Positions 1 to 11,328 of a DNA stretch of 64,000 nt are shown here, piece by piece; positions within the stretch are counted from its first letter, which is position 1; every line of letters begins with the position of its first letter. The DNA is from Coriobacteriales bacterium OH1046 (lineage in GTDB: Bacteria > Actinomycetota > Coriobacteriia > Coriobacteriales > Atopobiaceae). The stretch lies in the NCBI GenBank assembly GCA_004010535.1, contig RQYE01000003.1:62001-126000 (forward strand). The letters run 5' to 3'. Below the pieces are notes generated by a model. The model did not search any database, was not told the DNA's origin, and worked only from the letters and a program-made list of their open reading frames with translations. The position numbers were made by a program, and so were the translations under genes.

Positions 1-417
1 CAGGACGACTTCCAAGTGGTCGCGTCCTCAGAGCTCGGCCTCATGCAGCACAATCCCTTCTCGTGGGAGGTTGAGGGGAAGGAGTTCAAGCTGGCCGACG
101 GCCTCTCGTTCGGTGCGCGTCACGTGGACCGCAGCCTCAACGATTGGCTCGCGGGCCTCTCCCGTGCCAAGCGCGAGGAATTCGTCGAGACGCTCTTCGC
201 AATCTTCGAGGCGTCGGGCGAGCATACCTTCGCCGGGCTCGGCAGCAACTGGATGACCACCGTTCCCGCCATGCTCGACTATATCAACAAGATGCCGGAG
301 GAGACGCGCGACCGGTTCCTCGAGGTCGTGAACGCCCTCTTTCGCGAGCTCGTGCCCGATTTCTCGCTGAGAGGGATCGCAGGGTCGCTCGAGGAGGGTG
401 GCCTCCTGCCGCGCTAG
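1..417 (+). CDS. DUF2974 (Mbeg1-like) alpha/beta-hydrolase, 3' part only
   Basis: The reading frame is open from the first base of the window, so only the C-terminal ~138 residues are visible. They match the C-terminal part of the neighbouring gene at 1018-2214: LMQHNPFSWEVEGKEF here corresponds to LLQHAPFSWEIEGTDF there. A shared segment on surviving a FVE(T/I)L.. helix, EHTFAGL versus EVTFSGL, and the MP/MS-EE/DD-R tail follow in the same order. This makes it a paralogue of the Mbeg1-like (DUF2974) family, putative serine hydrolases of unknown substrate. The catalytic part lies upstream of the window. Family assignment rests on this internal comparison. Confidence 0.75.
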   Translation, partial: QDDFQVVASSELGLMQHNPFSWEVEGKEFKLADGLSFGARHVDRSLNDWLAGLSRAKREEFVETLFAIFEASGEHTFAGLGSNWMTTVPAMLDYINKMPEETRDRFLEVVNALFRELVPDFSLRGIAGSLEEGGLLPR

Positions 418-526
418 GGGCTGCGCACGTGGCTCCGGGCCTTGGGTTCGCAGTCCTATCCGCATGCTTGCGCCAGAAGAAGCCGAGCTGACGGTTATCC
501 TGGCCAGACTATGAGGGGAGAAGGAT

Positions 527-913
527 ATGGTGTTGGTCGATGTCCGGAAAGAAGGATCCTGGCTCGTATCGACATGGCGGCTGACCTACCGGGTGGGATG
601 GGAGCAGATCTGCAAGGCAGCCCATACGATGTATGGCTTCTACCACGATGCGGAGATACTGGTGGATGGCAATCCGGTGGCGGTTGCACGCGAAGAAGAC
701 CTGATGGCACTCGATGAGGCTGCGAGGCTCGTCATCCGCGGCATCCCGGACATCATCAAGGCACCCCTGATGGTCACCTTCTACAATCAGCTGCAAACGG
801 TGGATGTGGCCGTTGCGCGCGCCGCCGAGGAATTCCAAGAGGCCGATTATCGGGAATTCAACCAGTCCCTGGGGCAGTTCCTGGACAGCGTGGAATTGGC
901 GATGCACCGGTAG
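527..913 (+). CDS. Hypothetical protein, 128 aa
   Basis: A short gene between two DUF2974 paralogues, preceded by a purine-rich ribosome binding site (AGGGGAGAAGG) just before the ATG. The product is small and soluble-looking, with no signal peptide, membrane segment or cysteine motif. It has an N-terminal stretch that reads as a strand-rich region (WLVSTWRLTYRVGWEQI) and an acidic helical C-terminal half. I do not recognise a family. Its position suggests only that it travels with the hydrolases. The antisense frame over the same bases is open too, but the plus frame has the better start signal. Confidence 0.6.
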   Translation: MVLVDVRKEGSWLVSTWRLTYRVGWEQICKAAHTMYGFYHDAEILVDGNPVAVAREEDLMALDEAARLVIRGIPDIIKAPLMVTFYNQLQTVDVAVARAAEEFQEADYREFNQSLGQFLDSVELAMHR

Positions 914-1017
914 TCTTGGCTGTGCGCCCTCCGGAAGGATCGACAGCCGGGGGTGCAGCCGTTCGCAGCCGTGCGGCTATGCTACGCTTTGTGCGTCGAG
1001 ATACCGAGGGGGATTCT

Positions 1018-2214
1018 ATGGCGAGCATCATCGATTATGTGCGCGGTACCACCGACTCCTTTGCCGAGCGCGGCCTGAGCCGCGTCGACAGCCTCATCTT
1101 CTCGTGGCTCGCCTACGTGCGCTATCCCGATGATTCGCCCGTGCGCAGCAGGGAGGGCCAACCGCTTCGCGAGGCCTTCGGCTTCGGTGGCCTCACGGGC
1201 ATGACCGCCCCGCTGCACGGCCCGCGCGAGACCGAGGCGCTGCTCGAAGCCCTTGCTGAGAGCCCGCGCTTCAAGGATGTCATCGCCAGCCTCCACTATG
1301 AGAAGTCCTCGAAGGTCGAAGAGCAGCAGTTCGCCGCGATCTGCTTCCTGCTGCCCGATGGCCTCGGCACCTATGTGGCCTATCGCGGTACCGACAACAC
1401 CCTCATCGGCTGGAAGGAGGACTTCAACATGGCTTTCTCGGCAGCTGTTCCCGCGCAGGTCACGGCGGGAGCCTATGTGCTGCTGGCAGCCGAGACGTTC
1501 GCCGGTCCGCTCTATGCGGGTGGCCATTCCAAGGGCGGTAACCTCGCCGTTTACGCCACGCTCAAATGCGGCGATGGGGTGCGTTCGCGTATCGTGAGGT
1601 GCTTCTCGCACGACGGTCCCGGCCTGAGCGAGGCCTGCACGGCCGATCCCGCGTGGCCTGCGACCGCCGCGCTCGTCGACAAGACCGTGCCCGAGGAGTC
1701 CATCATCGGCCTCATCTTCGAGGGACGCGAGATCCCGCTCGTCATCGTCCGCAGCTCCAACCCGGGTCTGCTGCAGCATGCGCCGTTCTCGTGGGAGATC
1801 GAAGGCACGGACTTCGACATCCAGCGCGCCGTCTCCTACGACGCCTACAAGACGGGCAAGCGCATAAACTCTTGGCTCAAGACCATGGACGGAGCCGGCC
1901 GCGAGCGCTTCGTCGAGATCCTCTACAAGCTCGTGCAGGCAAGCGGCGAGGTCACGTTCTCAGGTCTCAGCAGCAGTCTCGAGAACGGCTCGCTGTCGCT
2001 CATGCTGCAGAAGCTCGATAACATGTCCGACGAGGATAGGGGGTTCTTCACGGACAGGCTCTCCGATCTCGTGGCCACGATCCTTCTGGGGCCTGCACCC
2101 AAGAAGGCCGTGACGCCTGCCGAGAAGGTCGCGGCCGCAAGCGACAGGATCGACGATGCCACGGCGCGGTTCAACGATCGCTTGGCCGAGATCGATCGTC
2201 TCGCAGGGCTGTAG
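1018..2214 (+). CDS. DUF2974 (Mbeg1-like) alpha/beta-hydrolase
   Basis: A 398-residue member of the Mbeg1-like DUF2974 family. The nucleophile elbow is visible as GGHSKGGNLA with serine near residue 171, and the preceding strand reads FLLPDGLGTYVAYRGTDNTLIGWKEDF, typical of this family and related to class-3 lipase folds. The ATG at 1018 was chosen because it follows a GAGGGGG ribosome binding site, rather than the upstream start at 916 which has none. No signal peptide is seen, so a cytoplasmic hydrolase is likely; substrate unknown. It is a tandem paralogue of the truncated gene at the start of the window. The C-terminal tail (residues 355-398) is charged and probably helical. Confidence 0.8.
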   Translation: MASIIDYVRGTTDSFAERGLSRVDSLIFSWLAYVRYPDDSPVRSREGQPLREAFGFGGLTGMTAPLHGPRETEALLEALAESPRFKDVIASLHYEKSSKVEEQQFAAICFLLPDGLGTYVAYRGTDNTLIGWKEDFNMAFSAAVPAQVTAGAYVLLAAETFAGPLYAGGHSKGGNLAVYATLKCGDGVRSRIVRCFSHDGPGLSEACTADPAWPATAALVDKTVPEESIIGLIFEGREIPLVIVRSSNPGLLQHAPFSWEIEGTDFDIQRAVSYDAYKTGKRINSWLKTMDGAGRERFVEILYKLVQASGEVTFSGLSSSLENGSLSLMLQKLDNMSDEDRGFFTDRLSDLVATILLGPAPKKAVTPAEKVAAASDRIDDATARFNDRLAEIDRLAGL

Positions 2215-2233
2215 GCTGCCCGAACAGCCTCCT

Positions 2234-3910
2234 TCACGATGCGCTACTAGCGTGACAGGGTGACAGGTCATTCGTCACCCTGTCACGGCGCGGTGCTGCC
2301 ACGGCGATGAGCGCTTCGGCGGCGCGGATGCCGTCGACGGCGGCGCTCATGATGCCCCCTGCGTATCCTGCGCCCTCGCCGATGGGCATAAGGCCCGCGC
2401 AATTGGTGCTTGCAAGATCGTCGCCGCGCGTGACGCGCACGGGAGAGCTCGAGCGGGTTTCCACGCCCGTGAGCACGGCGTCCGCCGCATCGAAGCCCTT
2501 GAGCTGCCGCGCGAGGAGCGGGATTGCCGTGCGGAGCGCCGCGATGACATAGGGAGGCAGGCAGCCATCGAGGGCGGTCCAAGCTACGCCGCGCGGATAG
2601 GTGGGGGTGATACGACCCGGCCCGACCGAGGGCGTCCCCGCGAGAAAATCGCCCACGAGCTGGGCGGGGGCGGCGTATGAGCCACCGCCTGCGGCGTATG
2701 CCGCGCGCTCGCACGAGCGCTGCAGCTCGATGCCCGCAAGCGCATCGCCGCCGGGCAGGTCGTCGGGAAAGACGTTCACGAGCAGGCCGGCATTGGCGTT
2801 CTTTCCCGCGCGGCCGGAGCAGCTCATGCCGTTGGTGCAGACGCCGTCCGCCTCGCTTGCTGCCGAGACCACGTACCCGCCGGGGCACATGCAGAAGCTG
2901 AACACGCCGCGCCCGTTGCCGAGGTGGCAGGAAAGCTTGTAGGGGGCTGCCCCGAGCAGGGGGTTGCCGGCTGAGGAGCCGTACAGCGCACGGTCGATGT
3001 CTTCCTGGAGATGCTCGATGCGCACGCCCATGGCGAAGGCCTTGCGCTCGAGCGTTATGCCGCGCTCGGCGAGCAGGGTATAGACGTCGCGTGCCGAATG
3101 CCCGGTCGCGAGGATGACATGGCGGGAGGAAAGGACCTCTTCGCGTGCTCCGCTCAGCACACGGATGCCGCATACGGCGCTGTTCTCTAGAAGCAGGTCG
3201 GTCATGCGGGTGCGGAAGCGCACCTCACCGCCCGCCCCCTCGATCATGGCGACGATGCGGCCGACCACGGCGGGCAGCATATCGCTTCCCACATGCGGTT
3301 TCGCATCGGAGAGGATGGCAGGGGACGCTCCTGCGCCCACGAAGGTCTCGAGGATGAAGCGATGCGCGGGGCTCCTGGTCCCCGTGGCGAGCTTGCCGTC
3401 CGAGAAGGTCCCGGCTCCGCCTGCTCCGAACTGGATGTTGCATTCGGGGTCGAGCACGCCCGTCTCGTTATGCGCCGCGATCACCGCCGTGCGCCGCACG
3501 GCATCGTCGCCGCGCTCGATGAGCAGCGGCTCCAATCCGGCTCGTGCCAGCGTGAGCGCGCAGAAGAGGCCGGCGCAACCGGCGCCGACCACGATCGGCC
3601 GCTCTTCGAGAGGCGATACCGTCCGGGTGGGGAAGGTCTTCGCCGCGCCTTCGACTATGCGCACGTTCCTCCCCTGCGCGGCAAGGCTCGTCTCGAGCGA
3701 TGCGTCGAGGGCGAGGCGCGCGGTGTACGTGATGGCGATCCTGTCGCGCTTGCGGGCATCGATGGATCGTTTACGCAGCTCGAAGCCTTTGATGGAGCGC
3801 TTCTCGAGCTTGAGCCCGCGCATGCAGGCGTGCATGAGCGCCGTCCGCTCGTCCTCGGGCGAGGTTCCGAGCCGCGCAAGCGGTATGCGGATATTCGAGA
3901 GCTCGATCAT
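2234..3910 (-). CDS. FAD-dependent oxidoreductase (NAD(FAD)-utilising dehydrogenase, COG2509 type)
   Basis: A 558-residue flavoprotein. The FAD-binding motif PIVVGAGCAGLFCALTLARAG is near residue 105, preceded by the ~100-residue N-terminal domain typical of COG2509 proteins, which begins IELSNIRIPL. Later motifs include FGAGGAGTFSDGKL, ILATGHSARD, CMCPGGYVVSA and a C-terminal GEGAGYAGGIMSAAVDGIRAAE. The ATG at 3910 is preferred over the upstream extension because it overlaps the end of the preceding gene by four bases (ATGA coupling) and matches the family start. The last residues (VTNDLSPCHASSAS) are read out of a REP-like repeat and look acquired. Substrate unknown. Confidence 0.85.
   Translation of the reverse strand: MIELSNIRIPLARLGTSPEDERTALMHACMRGLKLEKRSIKGFELRKRSIDARKRDRIAITYTARLALDASLETSLAAQGRNVRIVEGAAKTFPTRTVSPLEERPIVVGAGCAGLFCALTLARAGLEPLLIERGDDAVRRTAVIAAHNETGVLDPECNIQFGAGGAGTFSDGKLATGTRSPAHRFILETFVGAGASPAILSDAKPHVGSDMLPAVVGRIVAMIEGAGGEVRFRTRMTDLLLENSAVCGIRVLSGAREEVLSSRHVILATGHSARDVYTLLAERGITLERKAFAMGVRIEHLQEDIDRALYGSSAGNPLLGAAPYKLSCHLGNGRGVFSFCMCPGGYVVSAASEADGVCTNGMSCSGRAGKNANAGLLVNVFPDDLPGGDALAGIELQRSCERAAYAAGGGSYAAPAQLVGDFLAGTPSVGPGRITPTYPRGVAWTALDGCLPPYVIAALRTAIPLLARQLKGFDAADAVLTGVETRSSSPVRVTRGDDLASTNCAGLMPIGEGAGYAGGIMSAAVDGIRAAEALIAVAAPRRDRVTNDLSPCHASSAS
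2251..2287. repeat. REP-like palindrome (variant copy) between convergent genes
   Basis: A perfect inverted repeat with 14-nt arms (CGTGACAGGGTGAC and its complement) around a 9-nt loop AGGTCATTC. It is a diverged relative of the 27-nt REP found at 33419, 56135, 58280 and 59174. It lies between convergent genes, where it could act as a bidirectional transcription stop, and it encodes the last residues of the flavoprotein on the minus strand. Confidence 0.8.
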
Positions 3911-5037
3911 GCGCCGGCCTTCGCGTATGCCGCGGCGGCCGTGCCGGCAATCTGGCCGGAGCGCCATGCCCACGAGAGGTTGTAGCCTCCGCATGGGCCG
4001 TCGATATCGATGACCTCGCCGGCGGCGAAGAGGCCGGGGCGGTCGCGCACCATGAGGGTGGCGGGGTCGAATTGCCCCGTGACGAGCCCGCCGCGGCGTA
4101 CCTGCGCATGCTCGGTCTGGGCGAGGCCCGAGACCGTGCAGGAGACGTGCTTCTCATCGCCCAGCACATCCACGATGACGGGGTCGACGATACCTGCGGC
4201 ATTTCCGGCGGACGATACGAGCTTGGCGAACGAGCTATCGTCAAGGCCCGGTGCGAGGTCGAGCTCCACGGTATCGCCCCGCCGGGCGAAGCGCGAGAGA
4301 TTGAAGATCACGATGCCCGAGAGGCCGTAGCTGCGGAACAGCACCTCGCCGTATTCGTCGAGGACGGTCTTCCCGTCGCGCAGGAGCGTGACCCGCGCGT
4401 GCACGCGCCGCCCGTCGAGCTCATCGAACGGAAGGCCCTCGCAGGCGACGGGGCAGAGCAGGGGGGAGAACGGCACGGCATCGAGGCCTGCGGGGACGAA
4501 TCCGTCGCGGCCGGCAAGCACGATGGCCTTCGCACGGAGGGAGTGCTCCCCGTCGGAGAAGAGCTCGCGGAACAAGACGCTGTCCCCACCGATACCCCCC
4601 ACCTCGCGAGCGCATGCGAGGATAACCCCCGCACGCCGCGCGCGGCCGAGCAGGACCTCCCGCACGGATGATGCCCGATCGCTCAGAGGGTAGATGCGCG
4701 TATCCCCCTCGCTCTCGAAGGAGGTGGCGAGACCGCATGCATCGAAGAAGCCGAGCACGTCGGTCGAGAAGAGCGGGCCGCAGACGGCGTCGATGAACGC
4801 CGGGTCGTTGTATGCCCGCGCATCGAGATCGAGACGTGTCAGGTTGCAGCGGCCGCCGCCTGTGGCGAGGATGGAGCGCCCGCATGAGAAGTCGCGCTCG
4901 AGCACGGCGGTCGAGGCGCCCGCCTCGGCGGCGCTGATCGCGGCGACGAGTCCCGCGGCCCCGCCTCCGCAGACGCATACGTCGACAGCCGAGGGAAGCG
5001 TCGCACGCGCAGCCTCGTCTAGAAGCTGCCCGCGCAT
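3907..5037 (-). CDS. HI0933-family flavoprotein (BaiN-like NAD(P)/FAD oxidoreductase)
   Basis: A 376-residue flavoprotein with the N-terminal dinucleotide motif VCVCGGGAAGLVAAISAAEAG and the signature SILATGGGRCNLT, diagnostic of the HI0933/COG2081 family. The C-terminal FAD contact GLFAAGEVIDIDGPCGGYNLSWAWRSG is also intact. Members include BaiN, implicated in bile-acid 7-dehydroxylation in clostridia, but most have no known substrate and none is inferred here. The start at 5037 was chosen because the upstream open frame reads as an arginine-rich shadow of the Mrp gene. It overlaps the next flavoprotein gene by four bases and lies 38 bases after mrp, so the set is probably one operon. Confidence 0.85.
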   Translation of the reverse strand: MRGQLLDEAARATLPSAVDVCVCGGGAAGLVAAISAAEAGASTAVLERDFSCGRSILATGGGRCNLTRLDLDARAYNDPAFIDAVCGPLFSTDVLGFFDACGLATSFESEGDTRIYPLSDRASSVREVLLGRARRAGVILACAREVGGIGGDSVLFRELFSDGEHSLRAKAIVLAGRDGFVPAGLDAVPFSPLLCPVACEGLPFDELDGRRVHARVTLLRDGKTVLDEYGEVLFRSYGLSGIVIFNLSRFARRGDTVELDLAPGLDDSSFAKLVSSAGNAAGIVDPVIVDVLGDEKHVSCTVSGLAQTEHAQVRRGGLVTGQFDPATLMVRDRPGLFAAGEVIDIDGPCGGYNLSWAWRSGQIAGTAAAAYAKAGA

Positions 5038-5075
5038 GCGGGCACGCGAGGGTCTTTTCGCACCCTTGCCCACTG

Positions 5076-5951
5076 CTAGTGGATGCCCCCGGCGCCGTCG
5101 CAGTAGGCGGCGACGGTCTCGATCATCCTGACGGCATCGGGAAGCAGATTCTCGGGAAGCGCCTGCTCGATGGTGCCCGTATCGCATATCTCGGTATAGG
5201 CGCCCGTCATGGGCAGCCGGCCCAAGATATCGATGCCGTAGAGCGCTGCGGTCTCGGCGAGCTTGCTCGTCCCGAACGGCTCGATCCTCTCGCCGCAGTT
5301 CGGGCACTCGATATAGCTCATGTTCTCGATGATGCCGATGACGGGGATGTCCATCATGGCGGCCATCTTGACGGCCTTGCCGACGACCATCTGCACGAGG
5401 TCCTGCGGGGTGGAGACGATGACCACGCCCTCGATGGGGAAGGATTGGAAGACGGTGAGGGCGACGTCGCTCGTTCCGGGGGGCATGTCGATGAGCAGAT
5501 AGTCGAGATCGCCCCACGCGCACTGGCTCCAGAACTGCTGGAGGGCGCCGGCGACGACGGGACCGCGCCAGATCACCGGGTCGGTCTCGTTGTCGAGCAC
5601 GAGGTTCGCGCTCATGACCTTGATGCCGCCCGAGGTCTCGACGGGGATCATCAGGTTGTCGTAGGCAGTGGCGTGCACGCCCGAGAGGCCGAATATCTTG
5701 GGGATCGACGGGCCGGTGACGTCGGCGTCGAGGATTCCCACGCGGGCACCGCGCCGGGCGAGCTCGACGGCGATCATGCCGCAGACGAGCGACTTGCCCA
5801 CGCCCCCTTTGCCCGAGACCACGCCGATAACATGCCGTACGTTCGACATCGGGCTCTGCTCGAAGATCTGCGGGCCCGCATCCTGCGGCTTCCTGTGGCC
5901 GAGCACCTCGTCCATCTCCTCGCGGATGGCCTGCTCATCGACTTCTGCCAT
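5076..5951 (-). CDS. mrp: Mrp/NBP35-family iron-sulfur cluster carrier ATPase
   Basis: A 291-residue P-loop ATPase of the Mrp/ApbC type, which binds and transfers iron-sulfur clusters to apoproteins. It shows the deviant Walker A GVVSGKGGVGKS near residue 40, DADVTGPSIPKIFG, the switch-like DYLLIDMPPGTSDVALT, and a C-terminal IECPNCGERI containing the CxxC pair that binds the bridging cluster. The start at 5951 (MAEVDEQ) is the first methionine of the conserved part and is preceded by a purine-rich site on the minus strand. The gene is sandwiched between flavoprotein genes, which suggests linked redox functions. Confidence 0.92.
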   Translation of the reverse strand: MAEVDEQAIREEMDEVLGHRKPQDAGPQIFEQSPMSNVRHVIGVVSGKGGVGKSLVCGMIAVELARRGARVGILDADVTGPSIPKIFGLSGVHATAYDNLMIPVETSGGIKVMSANLVLDNETDPVIWRGPVVAGALQQFWSQCAWGDLDYLLIDMPPGTSDVALTVFQSFPIEGVVIVSTPQDLVQMVVGKAVKMAAMMDIPVIGIIENMSYIECPNCGERIEPFGTSKLAETAALYGIDILGRLPMTGAYTEICDTGTIEQALPENLLPDAVRMIETVAAYCDGAGGIH

Positions 5952-5994
5952 AGATGTTCCTCTCCTGGGGGGATCTCTGTTCCAAGCAAGCATT

Positions 5995-7578
5995 CTACCT
6001 GTAAACGACGGGCTCGATGTGCAGCATGCCCTCGGATGTCAGGGAAACTGCGAGCGGGCGCGCCTGCGCGGGATCGCTTCCGGGAAAATCCGCGCGGTAG
6101 TGCGCGCCGCGGCTCTCGGTGCGGGCGCGCATCGCGGCGACGAGGGCGCGGGCGGAAAGGATGCGCTGGCGCGCGAGGAGGGGGAACCGCCCGCCGCGCT
6201 CCAGATTCTCGAGTTCCCGCCCTGCTTCCATAAGCCCTTCTCCTGTCCGTATGATCAATGCATGCTCATCGAGTATTCTGCCGAGTACGCGATCGGCGGC
6301 ACGTGCCTCCTCGCCTGTGCCCGGATCGAACGCCACGCTGAATCGCCGCTGCTCACGACCATGTTCACGGGCGTAGATACCCGCGCTCCGTCCGGCCCTG
6401 CGCCCGAAGACGAGGGCGCTTGCGCTGGCAAGGCCGCCGATGCGGTCTGCTCCATGCATGCCGCCCGTGCACTCGCCTGCGGCGAACAGGCCCGGGAGCC
6501 TACCGCTGCCCTCCCCATCGATGAGGATACCTCCGTTGCTCGCATGGGCGCAGGCGACGAGCTCGACGGGCGCTTCGAGTGCGAGCCCCGTGGCCCCCTC
6601 GTACCAATCGCGATAGATGGCGATGAACTCAGGTGCGGGCTCGGGCAGCCGATCGACGCTTGCCGTCACGGGCTCGGATGACTGCGTGATGGCGAGGTCC
6701 ACATCACGTGAGGCGAGGCGGGAGGTGAAGGGACCGTGCATTGAGCGCCTGTCGAGCAGGTCCCGATCGATCCCGATCGAGAGTTCCGCATAGCGGAAGC
6801 ACTTCTCGTTGAAGACGACGGGGCTCTTGGGTGCGAGGACCGTGGGCATGATCTGCAAGAACTCGATGTTCACAAGCTCCTCGCCATGTGCGAGGGCGAT
6901 TGCCTGGGCATTCCCCAGGCAATCGCCGCGTGTGAGGCGGTGGCCCCAGAGTCCTCCGAGGCCGCCCGTTGCGAGCACGATAGCCGCTGCGTCCACGGCG
7001 ATCACGCGCGTTTCCGAGCTATCGTAGAGCACGGCGCCAGCGACACGGCTATGCGTGCCGATGGGCTCGCCAACCTGCGCCTGACCTTCCTCGATGATAT
7101 CGATGAGGGCGCAGCTGGAAAGCAGGGTCACGCCCCGCTCGGCCAGCCCGCGCGCGAAGACGCTCTCGAGCGATGCCCGTTCGAGCCCGCGCCAGACGCG
7201 ATGCGCATGGTCGAAGCAGGGGATGTATTCGCGCTCGGCGGCAGCATCCGGCATCCTCAGCGCGACGCCCCGCCTCTCAAGATCCGCGAGGGCGTCCGGG
7301 ATGCCGCCCACGAAGGTGCGGGCGAGCCGCTCGTCGGCCATGCCGCAGCCGACATCCACGATGGTCCGGACGAGATCTTCCGCCATCTCGGGGCCATCGG
7401 GTGCGATGCAGCCCACGCCCCAGGTACCCTCGAAGAAGCTCGAACCCGAGAAGAGGGGGCCGGTGCTGGCAAGGCAGACGCGCGCACCCATCTCGGCTGC
7501 CTCGAGCGCTGCCATGCATCCCGCAAGGCCCGTGCCTATGACGCACACATCGCAGTGCAGGGCTGGGATCAGCTCCAT
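5995..7578 (-). CDS. Fumarate reductase/L-aspartate oxidase-family flavoprotein
   Basis: A 527-residue member of the FRD/SDH/NadB flavoprotein superfamily. It begins with the FAD motif CDVCVIGTGLAGCMAALEAAEMGA, then has ATGGLGGLWG, ASNGGILIDGEG, GLFAAGECTGGMHGADRIGG, and near the C-terminus ESRGAHYRADFP, a segment very like L-aspartate oxidase. No quinolinate synthase or nadC is nearby, so a NadB role is not proven; other members reduce fumarate-like acids. No Tat signal or FMN-binding domain is seen, so the protein is presumably cytoplasmic. It is the first gene of the minus-strand block that includes mrp and two more flavoproteins, and is divergent from uvrA. Confidence 0.8.
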   Translation of the reverse strand: MELIPALHCDVCVIGTGLAGCMAALEAAEMGARVCLASTGPLFSGSSFFEGTWGVGCIAPDGPEMAEDLVRTIVDVGCGMADERLARTFVGGIPDALADLERRGVALRMPDAAAEREYIPCFDHAHRVWRGLERASLESVFARGLAERGVTLLSSCALIDIIEEGQAQVGEPIGTHSRVAGAVLYDSSETRVIAVDAAAIVLATGGLGGLWGHRLTRGDCLGNAQAIALAHGEELVNIEFLQIMPTVLAPKSPVVFNEKCFRYAELSIGIDRDLLDRRSMHGPFTSRLASRDVDLAITQSSEPVTASVDRLPEPAPEFIAIYRDWYEGATGLALEAPVELVACAHASNGGILIDGEGSGRLPGLFAAGECTGGMHGADRIGGLASASALVFGRRAGRSAGIYAREHGREQRRFSVAFDPGTGEEARAADRVLGRILDEHALIIRTGEGLMEAGRELENLERGGRFPLLARQRILSARALVAAMRARTESRGAHYRADFPGSDPAQARPLAVSLTSEGMLHIEPVVYR

Positions 7579-7633
7579 GACCCTCCTCCCAGAGATGACA
7601 TCCCCATGATACGTGTCCTTGTCAGGTACAGCA

Positions 7634-7797
7634 GCAGCGCATACCTATGAGCAAATCGGACTTGTAGGAAGATTTGTCGCATGCGCATCGCATGTTCGAG
7701 GAATGTTGCCGCGTTTTCCCAGATAAAGTATCCGGTAAGAACAGGATCCGCCTGGGAATCTTCCTACAAGTCCGATTTGCTCATAGGTATGCGCTGC
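7634..7797. repeat. Perfect 41-bp inverted repeat with 82-nt spacer (MITE-like)
   Basis: Two perfectly complementary 41-nt arms, 7634-7674 and 7757-7797, enclose 82 bases. The arms begin GCAGCGCATACCTATGAGCA. The element occupies most of the 363-nt gap between the divergent flavoprotein and uvrA genes. It contains no convincing gene. No obvious target-site duplication flanks it. It could be a miniature inverted-repeat element, or a structured leader or regulatory region for uvrA. The rest of the gap (7798-7941) carries the uvrA upstream region. Confidence 0.85.
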
Positions 7798-7941
7798 AAC
7801 ACGCGCACAAACGGCAAGATGATGGAGCGTACATGTGTTCTATACATGGATGTTGTCTGATACGGGCATGGCGGGATTGTTCTCGGCTACACTGATAAGT
7901 TGCGAAAAAGAACCATCCTGCAATCGGGGGAGGGAAGCCCC

Positions 7942-10818
<2,877 letters not shown>

Positions 10819-10821
10819 GCG

Positions 10822-11328
10822 ATGGCGCGCGGCGCCCGCATAGCCAAGACGAACGCCCTGCGCGAGCTCGACGCTGCGGGTATCGCCTATACGGCCGAGA
10901 CCTACCCGGCCGATGATGGCATGCCCGCACGCGATTACGGTGTCCATGTCGCCGAGCTGCTCGGCCACGATCCCGCCTCGTCTTTCAAGACGCTCGTTGC
11001 CGTCACGCCGCACGGTGATCCTGTGGTCTGCTGCATTCCCGCTGCTGCAGAGCTCGACCTCAAGAAGGCGGCGGCTGCAGCGGGAGAGAAGAGCCTCGCC
11101 CTGCTGCACGTCCGCGACCTCGAGCCCGTATGCGGCTATGCGCGCGGTGCCTGCTCGCCCATCGGCATGAGGAAGCGCTTCCCCACCCTCATCGACGAGA
11201 CGGCCCTGCTCTTCGACGAGATGGGGATTTCGGGTGGCAGGAGGGGGCTTGCGCTCCGTCTCTCTCCGGATGACGTGGTATCGTTTCTAGATGCAACGCT
11301 GTCCGATATCTGCCGTGAGGAGGTGTAG
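10822..11328 (+). CDS. ybaK: YbaK/EbsC-family Cys-tRNA(Pro) deacylase
   Basis: A 168-residue protein of the YbaK branch of the INS/ProX editing-domain superfamily, which hydrolyses mischarged Cys-tRNA(Pro). Family features are the N-terminal TNALRELDAAGIAYTAETY, the strand-loop SSFKTLVAV with the catalytic-region lysine, and the C-terminal GACSPIGMRKRFPTLIDE followed by ISGGRRGLALRLSPDDV. The length matches the family. It starts three bases after uvrA ends, with murJ beginning directly after its stop codon, so the three genes probably share a transcript. Confidence 0.9.
   Translation: MARGARIAKTNALRELDAAGIAYTAETYPADDGMPARDYGVHVAELLGHDPASSFKTLVAVTPHGDPVVCCIPAAAELDLKKAAAAAGEKSLALLHVRDLEPVCGYARGACSPIGMRKRFPTLIDETALLFDEMGISGGRRGLALRLSPDDVVSFLDATLSDICREEV

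Noticed and set aside
5038-5523. N-terminal extension of the HI0933-type flavoprotein
   Set aside because: The extension is arginine/histidine-rich and is the mrp gene read in another frame; the family start is at 5037.
7829-7840. SOS-box-like GTACATGTGTTC upstream of uvrA
   Set aside because: One mismatch to GAACNNNNGTTC and no clear promoter alongside; too weak to call, though uvrA is often LexA-controlled.
7674-7895. A 73-codon frame inside and beyond the 41-bp inverted repeat
   Set aside because: No ribosome site, composed partly of repeat arm sequence, no recognisable family.
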